Shown here piece by piece: positions 1 to 9,056 of a stretch of 35,575 nucleotides of DNA. Source of the stretch: Gammaproteobacteria bacterium (GTDB taxonomy: Bacteria > Pseudomonadota > Gammaproteobacteria > Pseudomonadales > Azotimanducaceae); NCBI GenBank assembly GCA_002725995.1, contig PBRQ01000019.1, positions 63,805 through 99,379 on the forward strand, written 5' to 3'. Position numbers and translations under genes: made by a program. Below the pieces are notes generated by a model, which ran no database searches, was not told the DNA's origin, and saw only the letters and a program-made list of their open reading frames with translations. Every line of letters starts with the position of its first letter. Position 1 is the stretch's first letter.

Positions 1-644
1 CCCTTATCGCTTAGTTTCCGGCCCCGGAAACTGACAAGCCAGCAATTGAACTGGATGATCTCCTGGCCCATCTTCATGAAATGCAGAACACGGCCCTTTC
101 TGAATATTCCATCCTGCTGGAACTGCAAAAATGAGAACCTGGGTGTTCCCTGTCTGCAAGACACTATGCAATCGTTCAACTCATCGACTTATGTTGCGCC
201 AGCCCAGTAGCAAAGGCGGAGTTTCCTGCTGAAGCCTCAAACGGGCTCATGGGGATCTTTGCCTACGTTGCACGAGTGGCTCTAAGTGAGAACCTGCTGT
301 CTCTTTATCGCAACCCGGGAGCCCTTGCCCTACTGGAAAGTCTGATCGAATTATCTACTGGCTGGTCTGAACTAAAGGGCACACCGGGAGAACAGGTTAA
401 AGAAAAGTTCAACAGCTCACTGCTTGGTTTATCCCTTTTGACTGATACCCTGAGCAAAGATGCGACAATAGAAGGTATCCGCGATTATTTGGTAACACTG
501 CTGCAAAAAGACATTGCCAGTTTCACCAGCAGCGAGAAGCAGCGCACTAAAAAGCTGGAACAGCGCCTTATCGATACGGAGGCCGGTCATTTCAGAACAG
601 CCCAGTCGAGAAACCTCGCTGCAAAAACGCTAAGTTGCATTTGA
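1..644 (+). pseudogene. Decayed ORF, possibly C-terminal part of a DUF1631-type protein
   Basis: One reading frame carries protein-like sequence from the window edge to the TGA at 642-644, but it is broken by TAG at 12-14 and TGA at 132-134. The last uninterrupted part with an ATG starts at 249 (131 residues), and the frame is open from 135. The helical stretch around VARVALSENLLSLYRNPG, an LSTGW motif and a charged tail with EKQRTKKLEQRLID resemble in layout the end of DUF1631 proteins, whose function is unknown. No Shine-Dalgarno precedes the ATG at 249. I infer a relic rather than a live gene. The family assignment is by eye and weak; it could be an unrelated helical protein. Confidence 0.35.
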
Positions 645-811
645 CAGCACATTAAAGCTGCCAACGGACCAGAATTCTGTATCAGCAAAGGAGCTCAGGC
701 ACACCAACGAAACAACAACACTGGGGACTTTTTTCATTTCTGATCTATAGCCTTTTTTGTAAGTCTAATCCAGCAGCCCTATTTAACAGGGGGACATGCC
801 CAGTTACCAGC

Positions 812-1594
812 TTAAAGTTCAGCGCAAATATGACCACCATCTATCACCAGAGTGGCACCGCTCATATAGGATGACGCGTCCGAGGCAAGTAACAGCAAAG
901 GGCCATCCAGGTCTTCAAAGGTGCCATAGCGACGCATCGGAATTCCCTTGCGCATACGATCGCCACGTTCACTTTCCAGCAGCCCGCGACTGACATCGGT
1001 AAGGATGTAACCGGGCGCCAACGAATTCACGCGAATCCCATATCGGGCACCTTCGAGTGCCATGACCTCGGTCGCCCTTACCAGTGCCGCCTTCGATACC
1101 GCGTAAGGAAACTGCCCCTTTATCGTCCGGTAAGCCGACGTAGATGTTACGTTGATGATATTGCCGCCCTTCTGTTCGTTCTTTATCACACGCTTAGTAA
1201 ACATCTTTGAAATCTGCCACACGGATTTAAGGTTGGTGTTCAGTACCCGGTCCCAATCTTCCTCATCAATATCAGTATAGATTTTCGCACCGGATTCCAC
1301 GCCCGCATTGTTAATGACGATGTCAACCGGACCGTAGGCGCTCTCGGCAGCATCCAGAAATGAAGTAATGCTCGACCCGTCGAGAACATCGAGGGCACGG
1401 CCTACCGCACTTCCCCCTGCGGCACGTAATTCGTCGACACGCTGCTGGACCTTCTCAAGCCGGCGCGCACCAAGCACAACATTGGCACCAGCCTCAGCCA
1501 GAACACCCGCAAAATGGCGCCCTATTCCTGAGGAAGCACCCGTGACCACGACATTTTTGTTTTCAAGTGAGAACCGATCCACAAATAACTCCAT
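812..1594 (-). CDS. Short-chain dehydrogenase/reductase (classical SDR)
   Basis: This is an NAD(P)-dependent oxidoreductase of about 260 residues, the usual size for classical SDRs. Counting from the ATG at 1594, it shows the cofactor motif TGASSGIG near residues 18-25, NNAG near 95-98, and the catalytic Ser151, Tyr164 and Lys168 (YAVSK), followed by a PG turn and a C-terminal VIDGG. The substrate is unknown; the fold covers 3-oxoacyl and hydroxysteroid or alcohol substrates. An in-frame GTG at 1606 would add four residues. Neither start has a convincing Shine-Dalgarno, and I prefer the ATG. The gene stands alone, divergent from the DUF445 gene. Confidence 0.9.
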   Translation of the reverse strand: MELFVDRFSLENKNVVVTGASSGIGRHFAGVLAEAGANVVLGARRLEKVQQRVDELRAAGGSAVGRALDVLDGSSITSFLDAAESAYGPVDIVINNAGVESGAKIYTDIDEEDWDRVLNTNLKSVWQISKMFTKRVIKNEQKGGNIINVTSTSAYRTIKGQFPYAVSKAALVRATEVMALEGARYGIRVNSLAPGYILTDVSRGLLESERGDRMRKGIPMRRYGTFEDLDGPLLLLASDASSYMSGATLVIDGGHICAEL

Positions 1595-1893
1595 CCTGTT
1601 AGACACTGGGAACGGATGTCACCATGGGATGCAGATCTTTGCAAGGGAACTGGGTCATATCACTGATGTTTGAGCCATCTCGCCAATATCTCGCCTGATA
1701 ACCTACTCCCAGCCCACCAATGCACTGTAACTGCTTGTTTTATATAAAGTTATATATGTAGTATCAAAATTGCATCTGCTCCTGTTAAAAAGCTCTGTTG
1801 GAAAAGCTCTTATGAAAATGCACTACTCAGAATCCATGAACAGGCCCCGACAATAGATGCCTACCCTTTCAGCCAAACCCGTTCCACCATCGC
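1595..1893. promoter_or_regulatory. Divergent intergenic region with AT-rich promoter-like stretch
   Basis: This gap separates the minus-strand SDR from the plus-strand DUF445 gene and must hold both promoters. The only marked feature is an AT-rich stretch at 1736-1758 containing overlapping TATA-type hexamers (TATATAAAGTTATATATG), a plausible -10 zone for either direction. I see no gene, operator-like palindrome or RNA element in the rest. Confidence 0.3.
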
Positions 1894-3171
1894 ATGTTTC
1901 TTGAAAGTTACACTGACCTTGAGCTGAGCAAACAGGCAGAGCTAGCCAGGATGAAACGCCTGGCAACCTACCTCCTGGCCCTGGCGGTGCTGATCTATAT
2001 AGCAGCTTCAATGTTTGAGGGTCAGGCTGTCTGGGTTGGTTTTATCGCCGCAACTGCCGAGGCGGCGATGATTGGAGCGATAGCGGACTGGTTCGCCGTA
2101 ACTGCACTATTTCGCCACCCGTTTGGTATTGCTATTCCGCATACGGCTATCATTCCCAGCAGGAAAGATGTAATCGCACAACAGTTTGGCCCCTTCGTGC
2201 AACAGAATTTTCTGTCGGAGGATGTCATCTCCAGAAAGATTCGCTCCATGAACCTGTCTCGAAGGGTCGCCAAATGGATCCTTGAGAAAGATAACGCCCG
2301 AGCAATAGCGGAGCAGATCATGGCGAGTCTGGACGGTGTTGTCCGGGTGATGAACGATGAAGACATCCAGGTCATGATAGAAGGAAAGATCAAAGACAGA
2401 ATTCGAGACACGTCGTTCGCTCCTCTGATTGGTGAACTGCTCTCATTTGTGACCTCTGGGCGAAGGCAACAGTACCTTTTTGATAGCACGGTGGATTTCT
2501 GCCTCTACCTGCTTGAAGACAGCGAACACGATATCAAGACGAAGGTAGGACAGGAAACTCCCTGGTGGTTTCCCGAATCTGTAGACAGTGCTATCTATAA
2601 GCAGATCGTTCGCAGCACCAGCAAAATGCTGTACGAAATTCAGGTGGATGCACTGCATCCCATCCGCAAGCGCATGATCAAATCCATGAATCAATTCATG
2701 GATGACCTCAAGCATTCGCCTGATATTGCAGAAAAGGAGACAGCGATTAAACGCGATGTCCTTGAGCAGCCAGCGGTTAGGGATTTTACAGTTTCCCTTT
2801 GGACCGACATCAAACACCTGCTGCTGGAGCAGAGCGAAAACCCGGATGCGGAGTTAAAACAGGCAATCGAAGACGCCGTCACCCGGTTCGGCCGGAATAT
2901 TCTGAAGGACGAGGTGCTCGCAACCAAGATCAATGGCTGGGCTGAGGACAGCGGACGCTACCTGATTGGCGCCTATGGGCACGAGGTTGCAGACCTGATC
3001 GCCGACACTATAGAAAACTGGGACCCGCAAGCTACCGCTGAGAGAATAGAGCTCCAGATCGGCAGGGACCTGCAGTTCATCCGCATCAACGGCACAGTTA
3101 TTGGCGGCCTTGCGGGGCTACTGATTCATACTCTCACCGTCTTGCCAGGGCTTTTTGGCTTCAGCTTTTAG
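1894..3171 (+). CDS. DUF445 (YjiN-type) membrane protein
   Basis: The protein has 425 residues, in the range of DUF445 proteins. It has an N-terminal membrane segment (about 22-41), a second hydrophobic stretch (45-70), the family signature GAIADWFAVTALFRHPFG at 61-78 followed by IPHTAIIP (81-88), a long charged helical middle, and a C-terminal hydrophobic anchor with GGLAGLLIHTL (about 400-420). The biochemical function of the family is not established; it is an inner-membrane protein with a large soluble domain. The ATG at 1894 lacks a clear Shine-Dalgarno, so the Met at residue 20 is an alternative start. It appears to be a single-gene unit, with the next gene 116 bases downstream. Confidence 0.88.
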   Translation: MFLESYTDLELSKQAELARMKRLATYLLALAVLIYIAASMFEGQAVWVGFIAATAEAAMIGAIADWFAVTALFRHPFGIAIPHTAIIPSRKDVIAQQFGPFVQQNFLSEDVISRKIRSMNLSRRVAKWILEKDNARAIAEQIMASLDGVVRVMNDEDIQVMIEGKIKDRIRDTSFAPLIGELLSFVTSGRRQQYLFDSTVDFCLYLLEDSEHDIKTKVGQETPWWFPESVDSAIYKQIVRSTSKMLYEIQVDALHPIRKRMIKSMNQFMDDLKHSPDIAEKETAIKRDVLEQPAVRDFTVSLWTDIKHLLLEQSENPDAELKQAIEDAVTRFGRNILKDEVLATKINGWAEDSGRYLIGAYGHEVADLIADTIENWDPQATAERIELQIGRDLQFIRINGTVIGGLAGLLIHTLTVLPGLFGFSF

Positions 3172-3287
3172 CCAACCAGGCAGCGCTCAGTAGCTTGGCT
3201 CTAGCAGAGTCCCTCTTGAGTAGTTGCCCCACTCCTCCATCGATGAGAACATCGCTGCACGAGCTATTTCTTTATCGGGAGAAACAC

Positions 3288-4070
3288 ATGATTGTAGAGC
3301 GAATCTGGACCGGGAACGCTTATCGAAACTACCACTACCTGGTTGTGTGCTCCGAAAGCGGTGAAGCCCTGGCCATCGATCCGATGGATCATGAAAAGTG
3401 CCTGGCCGCAGCAAAAGACAAGGGCTGGGAAATTACCCAGGTACTTAATACTCACGAACATGGGGATCACATAGCTGGCAACGCTCAAATGATAGCAGCA
3501 ACGGGCGCAAAATTGTTGGCCCATGAAAATGCAACCAGCAGTATTCCCGATATCGATATTGGATTGTCGGCCGGTGACCTGGTCAAGGTCGGTACGAGTG
3601 TGGAACTGTTGACGCTGGATACACCGGGACACACCATGTCTCACCTCTGTGTGCTATCGCAAACCGATGAGCCGGTACTGTTCAGTGGCGATACCCTGTT
3701 CAATGCCGGTGTTGGCAACTGCCACAGTGGAGATCCCGCAATATTGTTCGAGACCTTTGCTACCGAGATTTCTGTACTGGCAGACGCAACGAAGGTCTAT
3801 CCAGGCCATGACTACTTCGCCACTAACCTCGAATTTACACTGTCCCGGGAACCTGACAATACTGCGGCAAAATCCATGCTGGGTAAGGTGAAAGATCCTA
3901 AGACTGCACCTGTTTCCACTATTGCAGACGAAAAAGAAGTGAATACATTTTTGCGCCTGCAAAGTCCCTCAGTGATAGCTGGGCTCAGGGAACAATTCCC
4001 GGACATGCCGGAAGACCCGGATCCAAAGACCGTGTTTCTTAAACTCCGGGAACTCAGAAATTCATGGTAG
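3288..4070 (+). CDS. MBL-fold hydrolase, hydroxyacylglutathione hydrolase (glyoxalase II)-like
   Basis: This 260-residue metallo-beta-lactamase-fold protein has the binuclear metal-site signature THEHGDH (55-61), His115 in PGHT, Asp136 in SGDTLF and His174 in PGHDY. The spacing and the block GDTLFNAGVGNCHSGDP resemble glyoxalase II, which hydrolyses S-lactoylglutathione and related thioesters in the cytoplasm. The short C-terminal FLRL stretch also fits that group. The start is set by GGGAG at 3277-3281, six bases before the ATG; an in-frame upstream start at 3195 has no such support. It lies 39 bases before an SDR gene and probably shares its transcript. The exact thioester substrate is unknown; a persulfide or other thioester hydrolase is possible. 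Confidence 0.85.
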   Translation: MIVERIWTGNAYRNYHYLVVCSESGEALAIDPMDHEKCLAAAKDKGWEITQVLNTHEHGDHIAGNAQMIAATGAKLLAHENATSSIPDIDIGLSAGDLVKVGTSVELLTLDTPGHTMSHLCVLSQTDEPVLFSGDTLFNAGVGNCHSGDPAILFETFATEISVLADATKVYPGHDYFATNLEFTLSREPDNTAAKSMLGKVKDPKTAPVSTIADEKEVNTFLRLQSPSVIAGLREQFPDMPEDPDPKTVFLKLRELRNSW

Positions 4071-4109
4071 CAATTGCCAAGAAAACTAAAGAGCCCTAGG
4101 AGGGCGCGA

Positions 4110-4934
4110 ATGTCTAAACTTGAAGGCAAGGTTGCAATCATAACGGGAGCTGGTCGCGGCGTAGGGAAAGCCACAGCCTTTATGCTGGCCCGGGATGGCG
4201 CGAAGATTGTTGTAAACGATCTTGATGCCAGCGAGGCTAGGGCAGTCGCCCAGGAACTCGTTGAAGCAGGCCATGGTGCTATTGCCTGTGCCGGCAACGT
4301 AACAGACTCCCTGTTCCCGGATCAGCTTATGCAGACCACCCTGGATGCCTACGGGCAGATCGATATTCTGGTTAACAACGCCGGCTATATATGGAACGGG
4401 GCCATGCACAATCATTCAGACGAACAATGGCATGCAATGCTGGATGTTCATGTTACCGCACCATTCAGAATCCTCAGGTCCTTTTCCACCTGGTTACGAC
4501 AGCAGGCAAAGAAGGAAATCGCAGAGAATGGTGAGGCTAACTGCCGAAAAATCGTCAACGTCTCGTCTGTAAGTGGCACCCTGGGGTCGGCAACACAGAT
4601 AGCATACTCCTCCGGAAAATCAGCTATCGTTGGCCTGACAAAAACGTTAGCGAAGGAGTGGGGTAGATATAACATCACTGTCAACTGTGTTGCTTTTGGG
4701 CACATAGAAACGAGGCTGACGCAATCCTACGACGGCGAACCACCCTTGATTGAAGTCGATGGGCGGGAACACAGGGTTGGCTTAACCAGCGGTCAGGTCG
4801 AAGGCGTGAAAAGAAGCGTCTCACTTGGGCGGTCCGGTAAACCAGACGATGGTGCCGGCGCCATCTATCTGTTTTGTATCCCGGAATCAAACTTCGTTAC
4901 GGGTGAAGTCCTGACCTGCTCCGGCGGTTTGTAA
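4110..4934 (+). CDS. Short-chain dehydrogenase/reductase
   Basis: A 274-residue classical SDR with TGAGRGVG at 12-19, NNAG at 89-92, and catalytic Ser153, Tyr166 and Lys170 (YSSGK). A stretch of about 30 residues after the active site (residues 205-235) is longer than in minimal SDRs, as in (3R)-hydroxyacyl-CoA-dehydrogenase-like members. The start is fixed by a consensus AGGAGG at 4098-4103, six bases before the ATG. It follows the glyoxalase-II-like gene in the same direction and is likely co-transcribed. The substrate is unknown; an acyl-CoA or alicyclic alcohol is plausible from the surroundings. Confidence 0.9.
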   Translation: MSKLEGKVAIITGAGRGVGKATAFMLARDGAKIVVNDLDASEARAVAQELVEAGHGAIACAGNVTDSLFPDQLMQTTLDAYGQIDILVNNAGYIWNGAMHNHSDEQWHAMLDVHVTAPFRILRSFSTWLRQQAKKEIAENGEANCRKIVNVSSVSGTLGSATQIAYSSGKSAIVGLTKTLAKEWGRYNITVNCVAFGHIETRLTQSYDGEPPLIEVDGREHRVGLTSGQVEGVKRSVSLGRSGKPDDGAGAIYLFCIPESNFVTGEVLTCSGGL

Positions 4935-5023
4935 TCACCGGGCTCTAAGACTCTAATAGGTCGGGCTATGAGTGGAGCTCAAATCACAGCCGTTGGCATG
5001 AAGGTCAGGATTGAATATTTTAG

Positions 5024-5043
5024 TATAACGTGTTTTACTTTTT
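5024..5043. promoter_or_regulatory. KstR/TetR-like operator, copy 1
   Basis: The sequence TATAACGTGTTTTACTTTTT begins with a 14-base imperfect palindrome (5024-5037) that fits T-nn-AAC-nn-GTT-nn-A. From memory, this is the pattern of the mycobacterial KstR operator. An identical 20-mer occurs at 27256-27275. It lies about 43 bases upstream of the PEP-synthase-like gene and contains a TATAAC hexamer, so a bound repressor could block the promoter. No TetR-family gene is present in the window. Confidence 0.55.
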
Positions 5044-5085
5044 TAACTGTAGCTGATTGATCATTAAGAGAGGAGAACTAGAAAA

Positions 5086-7818
5086 ATGGCCGAATATACC
5101 TGTGGGCTGGACGAAATTGATTCAGGGAGCATCGCGCTGGCTGGCGGCAAAGGGGCTAACCTTGGCGAGTTGACGGCAGCCGGTTTACCGGTACCCCTCG
5201 CCTTCTGTGTGAATACCCAGGCTTACCGGCAACTGATCGAGGCAAATTCACTGCTCGAGCCAATTCTTAAGGTGCTGGATGGACTCAACTATGATGACCC
5301 CATAGAAATTGATCAGCGCGCTAAAGCCATCCGGGAGATGATCATCGCTGCGGAAATTCCGCAGGATATAGAAGCCGCCATCCGCACAGGCTATGAGCAA
5401 CTCGAATCGCAGTTAAGTGAAAATGTGATGGTATCTGTCCGCTCTTCTGCAACAGCGGAAGACCTGCCCGGCACTTCATTCGCCGGACAGCAAGACACCT
5501 ACCTCAATATCCACGGCGCAGACAACGTAATCGAGCACGTCAAACGCTGCTGGGCATCCCTATGGACAGACCGGGCTATCTCCTACCGCCATCGTCAGGG
5601 CTTTCAACATCAGGATGTGCTTTTGGCTGTTGTTGTGCAGGAAATGTTCCCTTCTGAAGTTGCTGGCGTCATGTTTACCGCAAACCCCGTGACCTCCAAT
5701 CCTGACGAGATATTCATGAACGTCAGCTGGGGCCTAGGCGAGGCTGTCGTCTCCGGCAAGGTGAATCCAGACCAATACATCCTCACTAAGGAGGGTCCAT
5801 CGATCACGGAGAAAACAATCCACGAGAAACTCGTCATGACAGTCAAAGCGGATGTGGGTCAGGGAAGTACCGAGGTCGAGGTGCCGGAAAACCTCCGTAG
5901 TATCGAAACGCTGGCCGATGAAAAGATTGTGGAACTATCTGAGATTGGCGTGCGTATCCAGGAACACTATGGCTTTCCCCAGGACATAGAGTGGGGGTAC
6001 GCCGACGGTCGATTCGCCATTTTACAGTCGCGAGAGGTCACCGCTGCCGACATTGATTTCCGCGAAGGTCTTGAGGCCTGGCAAACACCCGTGGCATATA
6101 AAGAACTGACCGATGAGAAATGGACCTGGTCCCGCGCCTATTCGGACGAGCTACAGACCGGCCCATCTTCTCCCATGATGTACTCCATGGCTCAACCGCA
6201 CAGGATTCGCACCAAGTTTCTTGCCCTTGAGTATATGGGAATCACCGAATTTGCCGGCTACCCCGTTGACAAGTTCTGGGATATGCCCGTATTTCGCTGG
6301 TATGGCGCACGCGCCTACTACAATACAAGTCTGGAAAAGGAATGGATTCGTATGTTTATTCCTCCTTTTGCACGCGATGACATAGCCCTGTCCCCTTTCC
6401 CGGAAGAAATGCGGGAAGAAATCAGGAACATGCCCTTCGACTGGCTGCGCTTCTTTAAAATCCTGGTGAAACTTGAATGGACTCACCCGACCCGGTCACT
6501 GCTCGGCAGCACTCACTTCCTGCTGGATAATTTCGAGGGCTGGATCGCGCACTCAGATTCTGTCTGGGATGACTTTGACCTGGAATCCGCAAGTGTCATG
6601 GAAATATTTGGCGCCATGCAGCGTTCCGTTGAAGGCAATGAACTCGAACCGAATGTTGCCCTGCCCTTTAATTTCTTCCTCTATGTGCTCCCGCACGGTT
6701 TACAGCGGTTGTGTGAGATGTGGTGTGATGATGAGGATGGCAGAATCTTCAGCCACCTTGTCTCAGGCCTGCAGATGCCAACGGGTGAACAGAATATAGC
6801 CGTATGGGAACTATCCAGGGAAATTAAGAAATCATCCCAACTCATGGCACTCATGAAGAAGGAGGATCCAAAAGACATCCTTGACTCACTGGAGGCTTCA
6901 GAGGACGGCCGCAAATTCAAGCAAACACTTGATGCGTTCATTGAATCGTTCGGTCATCGTGGTGCAGACGAACGCGACTCGATTCACTACCGCTGGGCAG
7001 ATAAACCGGAAAGGGTCTTCCCATCAATCAAGGCACTACTGTCCCAGGGCGACGAAGATTCTCCGGCTGTATTCGAGAAAAACCTGAATGAACGCATGCT
7101 CGCAACAAAGAAAGCCTGCCTGAAAAAGATTCGTCAGCAACCTCTCGGTGCACTGAAATCAGCTTTTTTCAAGTGGTATTGTGAGCTGGTCCAGGAGTAT
7201 TTCTACTACAGGGACTGGGAGCGTTTCCAAAATGATAAAAACGGTGTACGCCGCAGACCCATGTATACCGCTGTAGGAAGTAAGTTCGTTGAACGTGGCC
7301 TGATGCAGGATAAAGAGGATATTTTCTTTCTCACCATGACAGAAATCATCGAGATAGAAACCGGTGAACTGGCCGCGGACAAGGTTGAGGCCATGGTACG
7401 GGCACGCCGACGTGTCTATAAAAAGTACACCCACAGAGAGCCGCCCAAATACCTGCGTGGCTGGGAGACCTTCGATGATAACCAGCTGAGTGAAGATGGC
7501 CAGGGACTGCGCGGAATCGCCGCAAGTGCCGGCGTTATCACAGGCCGTGCCAGAGTATGCAGGAGTCTCGATGAGATTGGCAGGATTGAAAAAGGTGACA
7601 TCCTGATCACGACAGCAACAGACCCCGCCTGGACGACGGTGTTCTCGATTATTGGAGGCGTTATTGTCGAGGGCGGCGGTGTCGTATCACACGCGGTAAT
7701 GATATCCAGGGAATATGGTATCCCCTGTGTTTCAAGTATGGCCCAGGCTTGCGATCTCATCCCGGACGGTCATATGATTACGGTAGATGGTGGCAGCGGA
7801 ACTGTTCTAATGCACTAG
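5086..7818 (+). CDS. PEP synthase / rifampicin phosphotransferase-like enzyme
   Basis: This 910-residue protein joins an N-terminal ATP-grasp PEP/pyruvate-binding domain to a C-terminal phosphohistidine swivel domain. Visible motifs are GGKGANLGEL (20-29), VRSSATAEDLPGTSFAGQQD (118-137), GVMFTANP (194-201), QDIEWGYADGRFAILQSRE (299-317) and, near the end, the block GGGVVSHAVMISREYGIP with phosphoryl-carrier His869. These enzymes move the ATP beta-phosphate through the histidine to an acceptor. The order ATP-grasp, about 480 residues of middle region, then swivel domain matches rifampicin phosphotransferases and differs from canonical PEP synthase, which ends in a PEP/pyruvate TIM barrel. The real acceptor is unknown and could be a catabolic substrate. 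AGAGAGGAG lies about ten bases before the ATG. The flavin oxidoreductase follows 34 bases later. Confidence 0.85.
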   Translation: MAEYTCGLDEIDSGSIALAGGKGANLGELTAAGLPVPLAFCVNTQAYRQLIEANSLLEPILKVLDGLNYDDPIEIDQRAKAIREMIIAAEIPQDIEAAIRTGYEQLESQLSENVMVSVRSSATAEDLPGTSFAGQQDTYLNIHGADNVIEHVKRCWASLWTDRAISYRHRQGFQHQDVLLAVVVQEMFPSEVAGVMFTANPVTSNPDEIFMNVSWGLGEAVVSGKVNPDQYILTKEGPSITEKTIHEKLVMTVKADVGQGSTEVEVPENLRSIETLADEKIVELSEIGVRIQEHYGFPQDIEWGYADGRFAILQSREVTAADIDFREGLEAWQTPVAYKELTDEKWTWSRAYSDELQTGPSSPMMYSMAQPHRIRTKFLALEYMGITEFAGYPVDKFWDMPVFRWYGARAYYNTSLEKEWIRMFIPPFARDDIALSPFPEEMREEIRNMPFDWLRFFKILVKLEWTHPTRSLLGSTHFLLDNFEGWIAHSDSVWDDFDLESASVMEIFGAMQRSVEGNELEPNVALPFNFFLYVLPHGLQRLCEMWCDDEDGRIFSHLVSGLQMPTGEQNIAVWELSREIKKSSQLMALMKKEDPKDILDSLEASEDGRKFKQTLDAFIESFGHRGADERDSIHYRWADKPERVFPSIKALLSQGDEDSPAVFEKNLNERMLATKKACLKKIRQQPLGALKSAFFKWYCELVQEYFYYRDWERFQNDKNGVRRRPMYTAVGSKFVERGLMQDKEDIFFLTMTEIIEIETGELAADKVEAMVRARRRVYKKYTHREPPKYLRGWETFDDNQLSEDGQGLRGIAASAGVITGRARVCRSLDEIGRIEKGDILITTATDPAWTTVFSIIGGVIVEGGGVVSHAVMISREYGIPCVSSMAQACDLIPDGHMITVDGGSGTVLMH

Positions 7819-7852
7819 CAGGCGGCGATGAAAACAAACAGGGGAGGTATGA

Positions 7853-8890
7853 GTGGCAACAAATGCGGTAGGTGAAGAACGAAGATACTGGGGCGTTATG
7901 CCAGCGGCTGATGCAGCTGTCGTAAAAATGATGGCTGAGATGGCTGAACAGCAGGGTCTGACTGGGCTGTTTTCCCCCCAGGTATATGGCCCACCTTTTA
8001 TCCCCCTGGCAGCAGCAGCAATGGCAACCGAGTCAGTTAAACTGGCCAGCGGTATCGCAATTGCAGCGGCCCGCAGTCCCACTGAAACAGCCATGGCAGC
8101 ACTGGACATGGATCGTCTTTCAGGTGGCAGGTTCATCCTGGGGCTTGGATCATCTGTATCTGCATGGACTACCGGCGTCTTTGGCGCACCACCGATTAAG
8201 CCCCTGACCCATCTGCGTGAAACCGTGGCAGCCGTTCGGCACATAATCGCAAATGCACACACTCACCTCGAACCCTTTTCCGGAGAATACTTTTCCGCAG
8301 ACTTTGCCGAAATTTCGCAGACCCAACCACCGGTGCGGGAAAATATCCCCATCTGGATTGCTGCCCTCCGGGAAAAATTAACCAGGCTCGCAGTTGAAAT
8401 AGGTGATGGTGTAATCGGTCATCCCATGTGGTCCGTGGAATGGGCAACCGAAACCATGGCGCCCGTCATCCTCGACCAACTGCAGAAATCCGGCAGGGAC
8501 AGAACCGAAATTGATGTCAATATCTGGCCCTGGGTAGCGCCGAATCCAAACGAGCTGGAGGCACTCGATGATGCTAGGCCTACCATCGCCTTCTATGCTG
8601 GTGTTAAACAGTATGAATCCTTCTTTGCAGCCCATGGCTTTGAAAAAGAAGCGCAGGCCTGCCAGAAAGGCGTGCAGCGAGCAGACTTCATGTCAATTGT
8701 TGACGAGGTACCAGATGAAATGGTCCGCGCCTTCGTCGCTATCGGTGACCTCGACAAGGTGAGAGAGCGCCTGGAACCACTCTGGGATATTGCCGACTCC
8801 ATGTGCATCGTGCCACCCGGCTACGGCTTGCCCATCGAGAAACAGATGTTCTACGGCGGCCAGATCGCACAGTTGGTATCAACTGATTAG
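7853..8890 (+). CDS. LLM-class flavin-dependent oxidoreductase
   Basis: This 345-residue luciferase-like TIM-barrel protein uses FMN or F420 as cofactor. The central family block runs from SGIAIAAARSPTETAMAAL to DRLSGGRFILGLGSS (residues 66-101) and is followed by the usual acidic FSGEYFSADF segment. It resembles the group annotated as TIGR03617/F420-dependent-type LLM oxidoreductases; the cofactor cannot be decided here. The start is a GTG at 7853, five bases after GGGGAGG (7841-7847); a nearby ATG at 7849 is out of frame and closes after eight codons. It follows the PEP-synthase-like gene by 34 bases, so the two are probably one transcript and may act on the same compound. Confidence 0.85.
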   Translation: MATNAVGEERRYWGVMPAADAAVVKMMAEMAEQQGLTGLFSPQVYGPPFIPLAAAAMATESVKLASGIAIAAARSPTETAMAALDMDRLSGGRFILGLGSSVSAWTTGVFGAPPIKPLTHLRETVAAVRHIIANAHTHLEPFSGEYFSADFAEISQTQPPVRENIPIWIAALREKLTRLAVEIGDGVIGHPMWSVEWATETMAPVILDQLQKSGRDRTEIDVNIWPWVAPNPNELEALDDARPTIAFYAGVKQYESFFAAHGFEKEAQACQKGVQRADFMSIVDEVPDEMVRAFVAIGDLDKVRERLEPLWDIADSMCIVPPGYGLPIEKQMFYGGQIAQLVSTD

Positions 8891-8909
8891 GAGCACCGCC
8901 GATTCTAAA

Positions 8910-8935
8910 TGGCCCGGCCCCCAATAGCCGGGCCA
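8910..8935. terminator. GC-rich hairpin after the LLM gene
   Basis: A perfect nine-base-pair stem (TGGCCCGGC at 8910-8918 with GCCGGGCCA at 8927-8935) has an eight-base loop and lies 20 bases after the stop codon of the flavin oxidoreductase. There is no T-run on either side, so it is not a textbook intrinsic terminator. It may protect the 3' end or assist termination. Confidence 0.45.
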
Positions 8936-9016
8936 GAGCGGCAGCTCAATTCACTTTAGACATACAGCAAAGAGAATCTCCACCATACCCACAAGCTGAT
9001 TTCTGAATCGGCAAAA

Positions 9017-9035
9017 TAGTTGCAATATACAACTA
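9017..9035. promoter_or_regulatory. MarR-type operator
   Basis: TAGTTG at 9017-9022 and CAACTA at 9030-9035 form a perfect inverted repeat with a seven-base spacer, the size and style of MarR dimer sites. It lies 22 bases before the start of the truncated MarR gene, the usual place for autorepression. Since that gene is broken, the site is now an orphan unless another regulator reads it. Confidence 0.6.
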
Positions 9036-9056
9036 GTCAAGACATGAACATACAGC

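Noticed and set aside
132..134. TGA in the left-end ORF as another Sec codon
   Set aside because: The frame also has a TAG at 12-14, no hairpin is evident after the TGA, and the residue is not at a recognisable Cys position. Decay is simpler.
8910..8935. Textbook intrinsic terminator
   Set aside because: The stem is strong but no T-run follows on either strand; it is kept only as a hairpin with moderate confidence.
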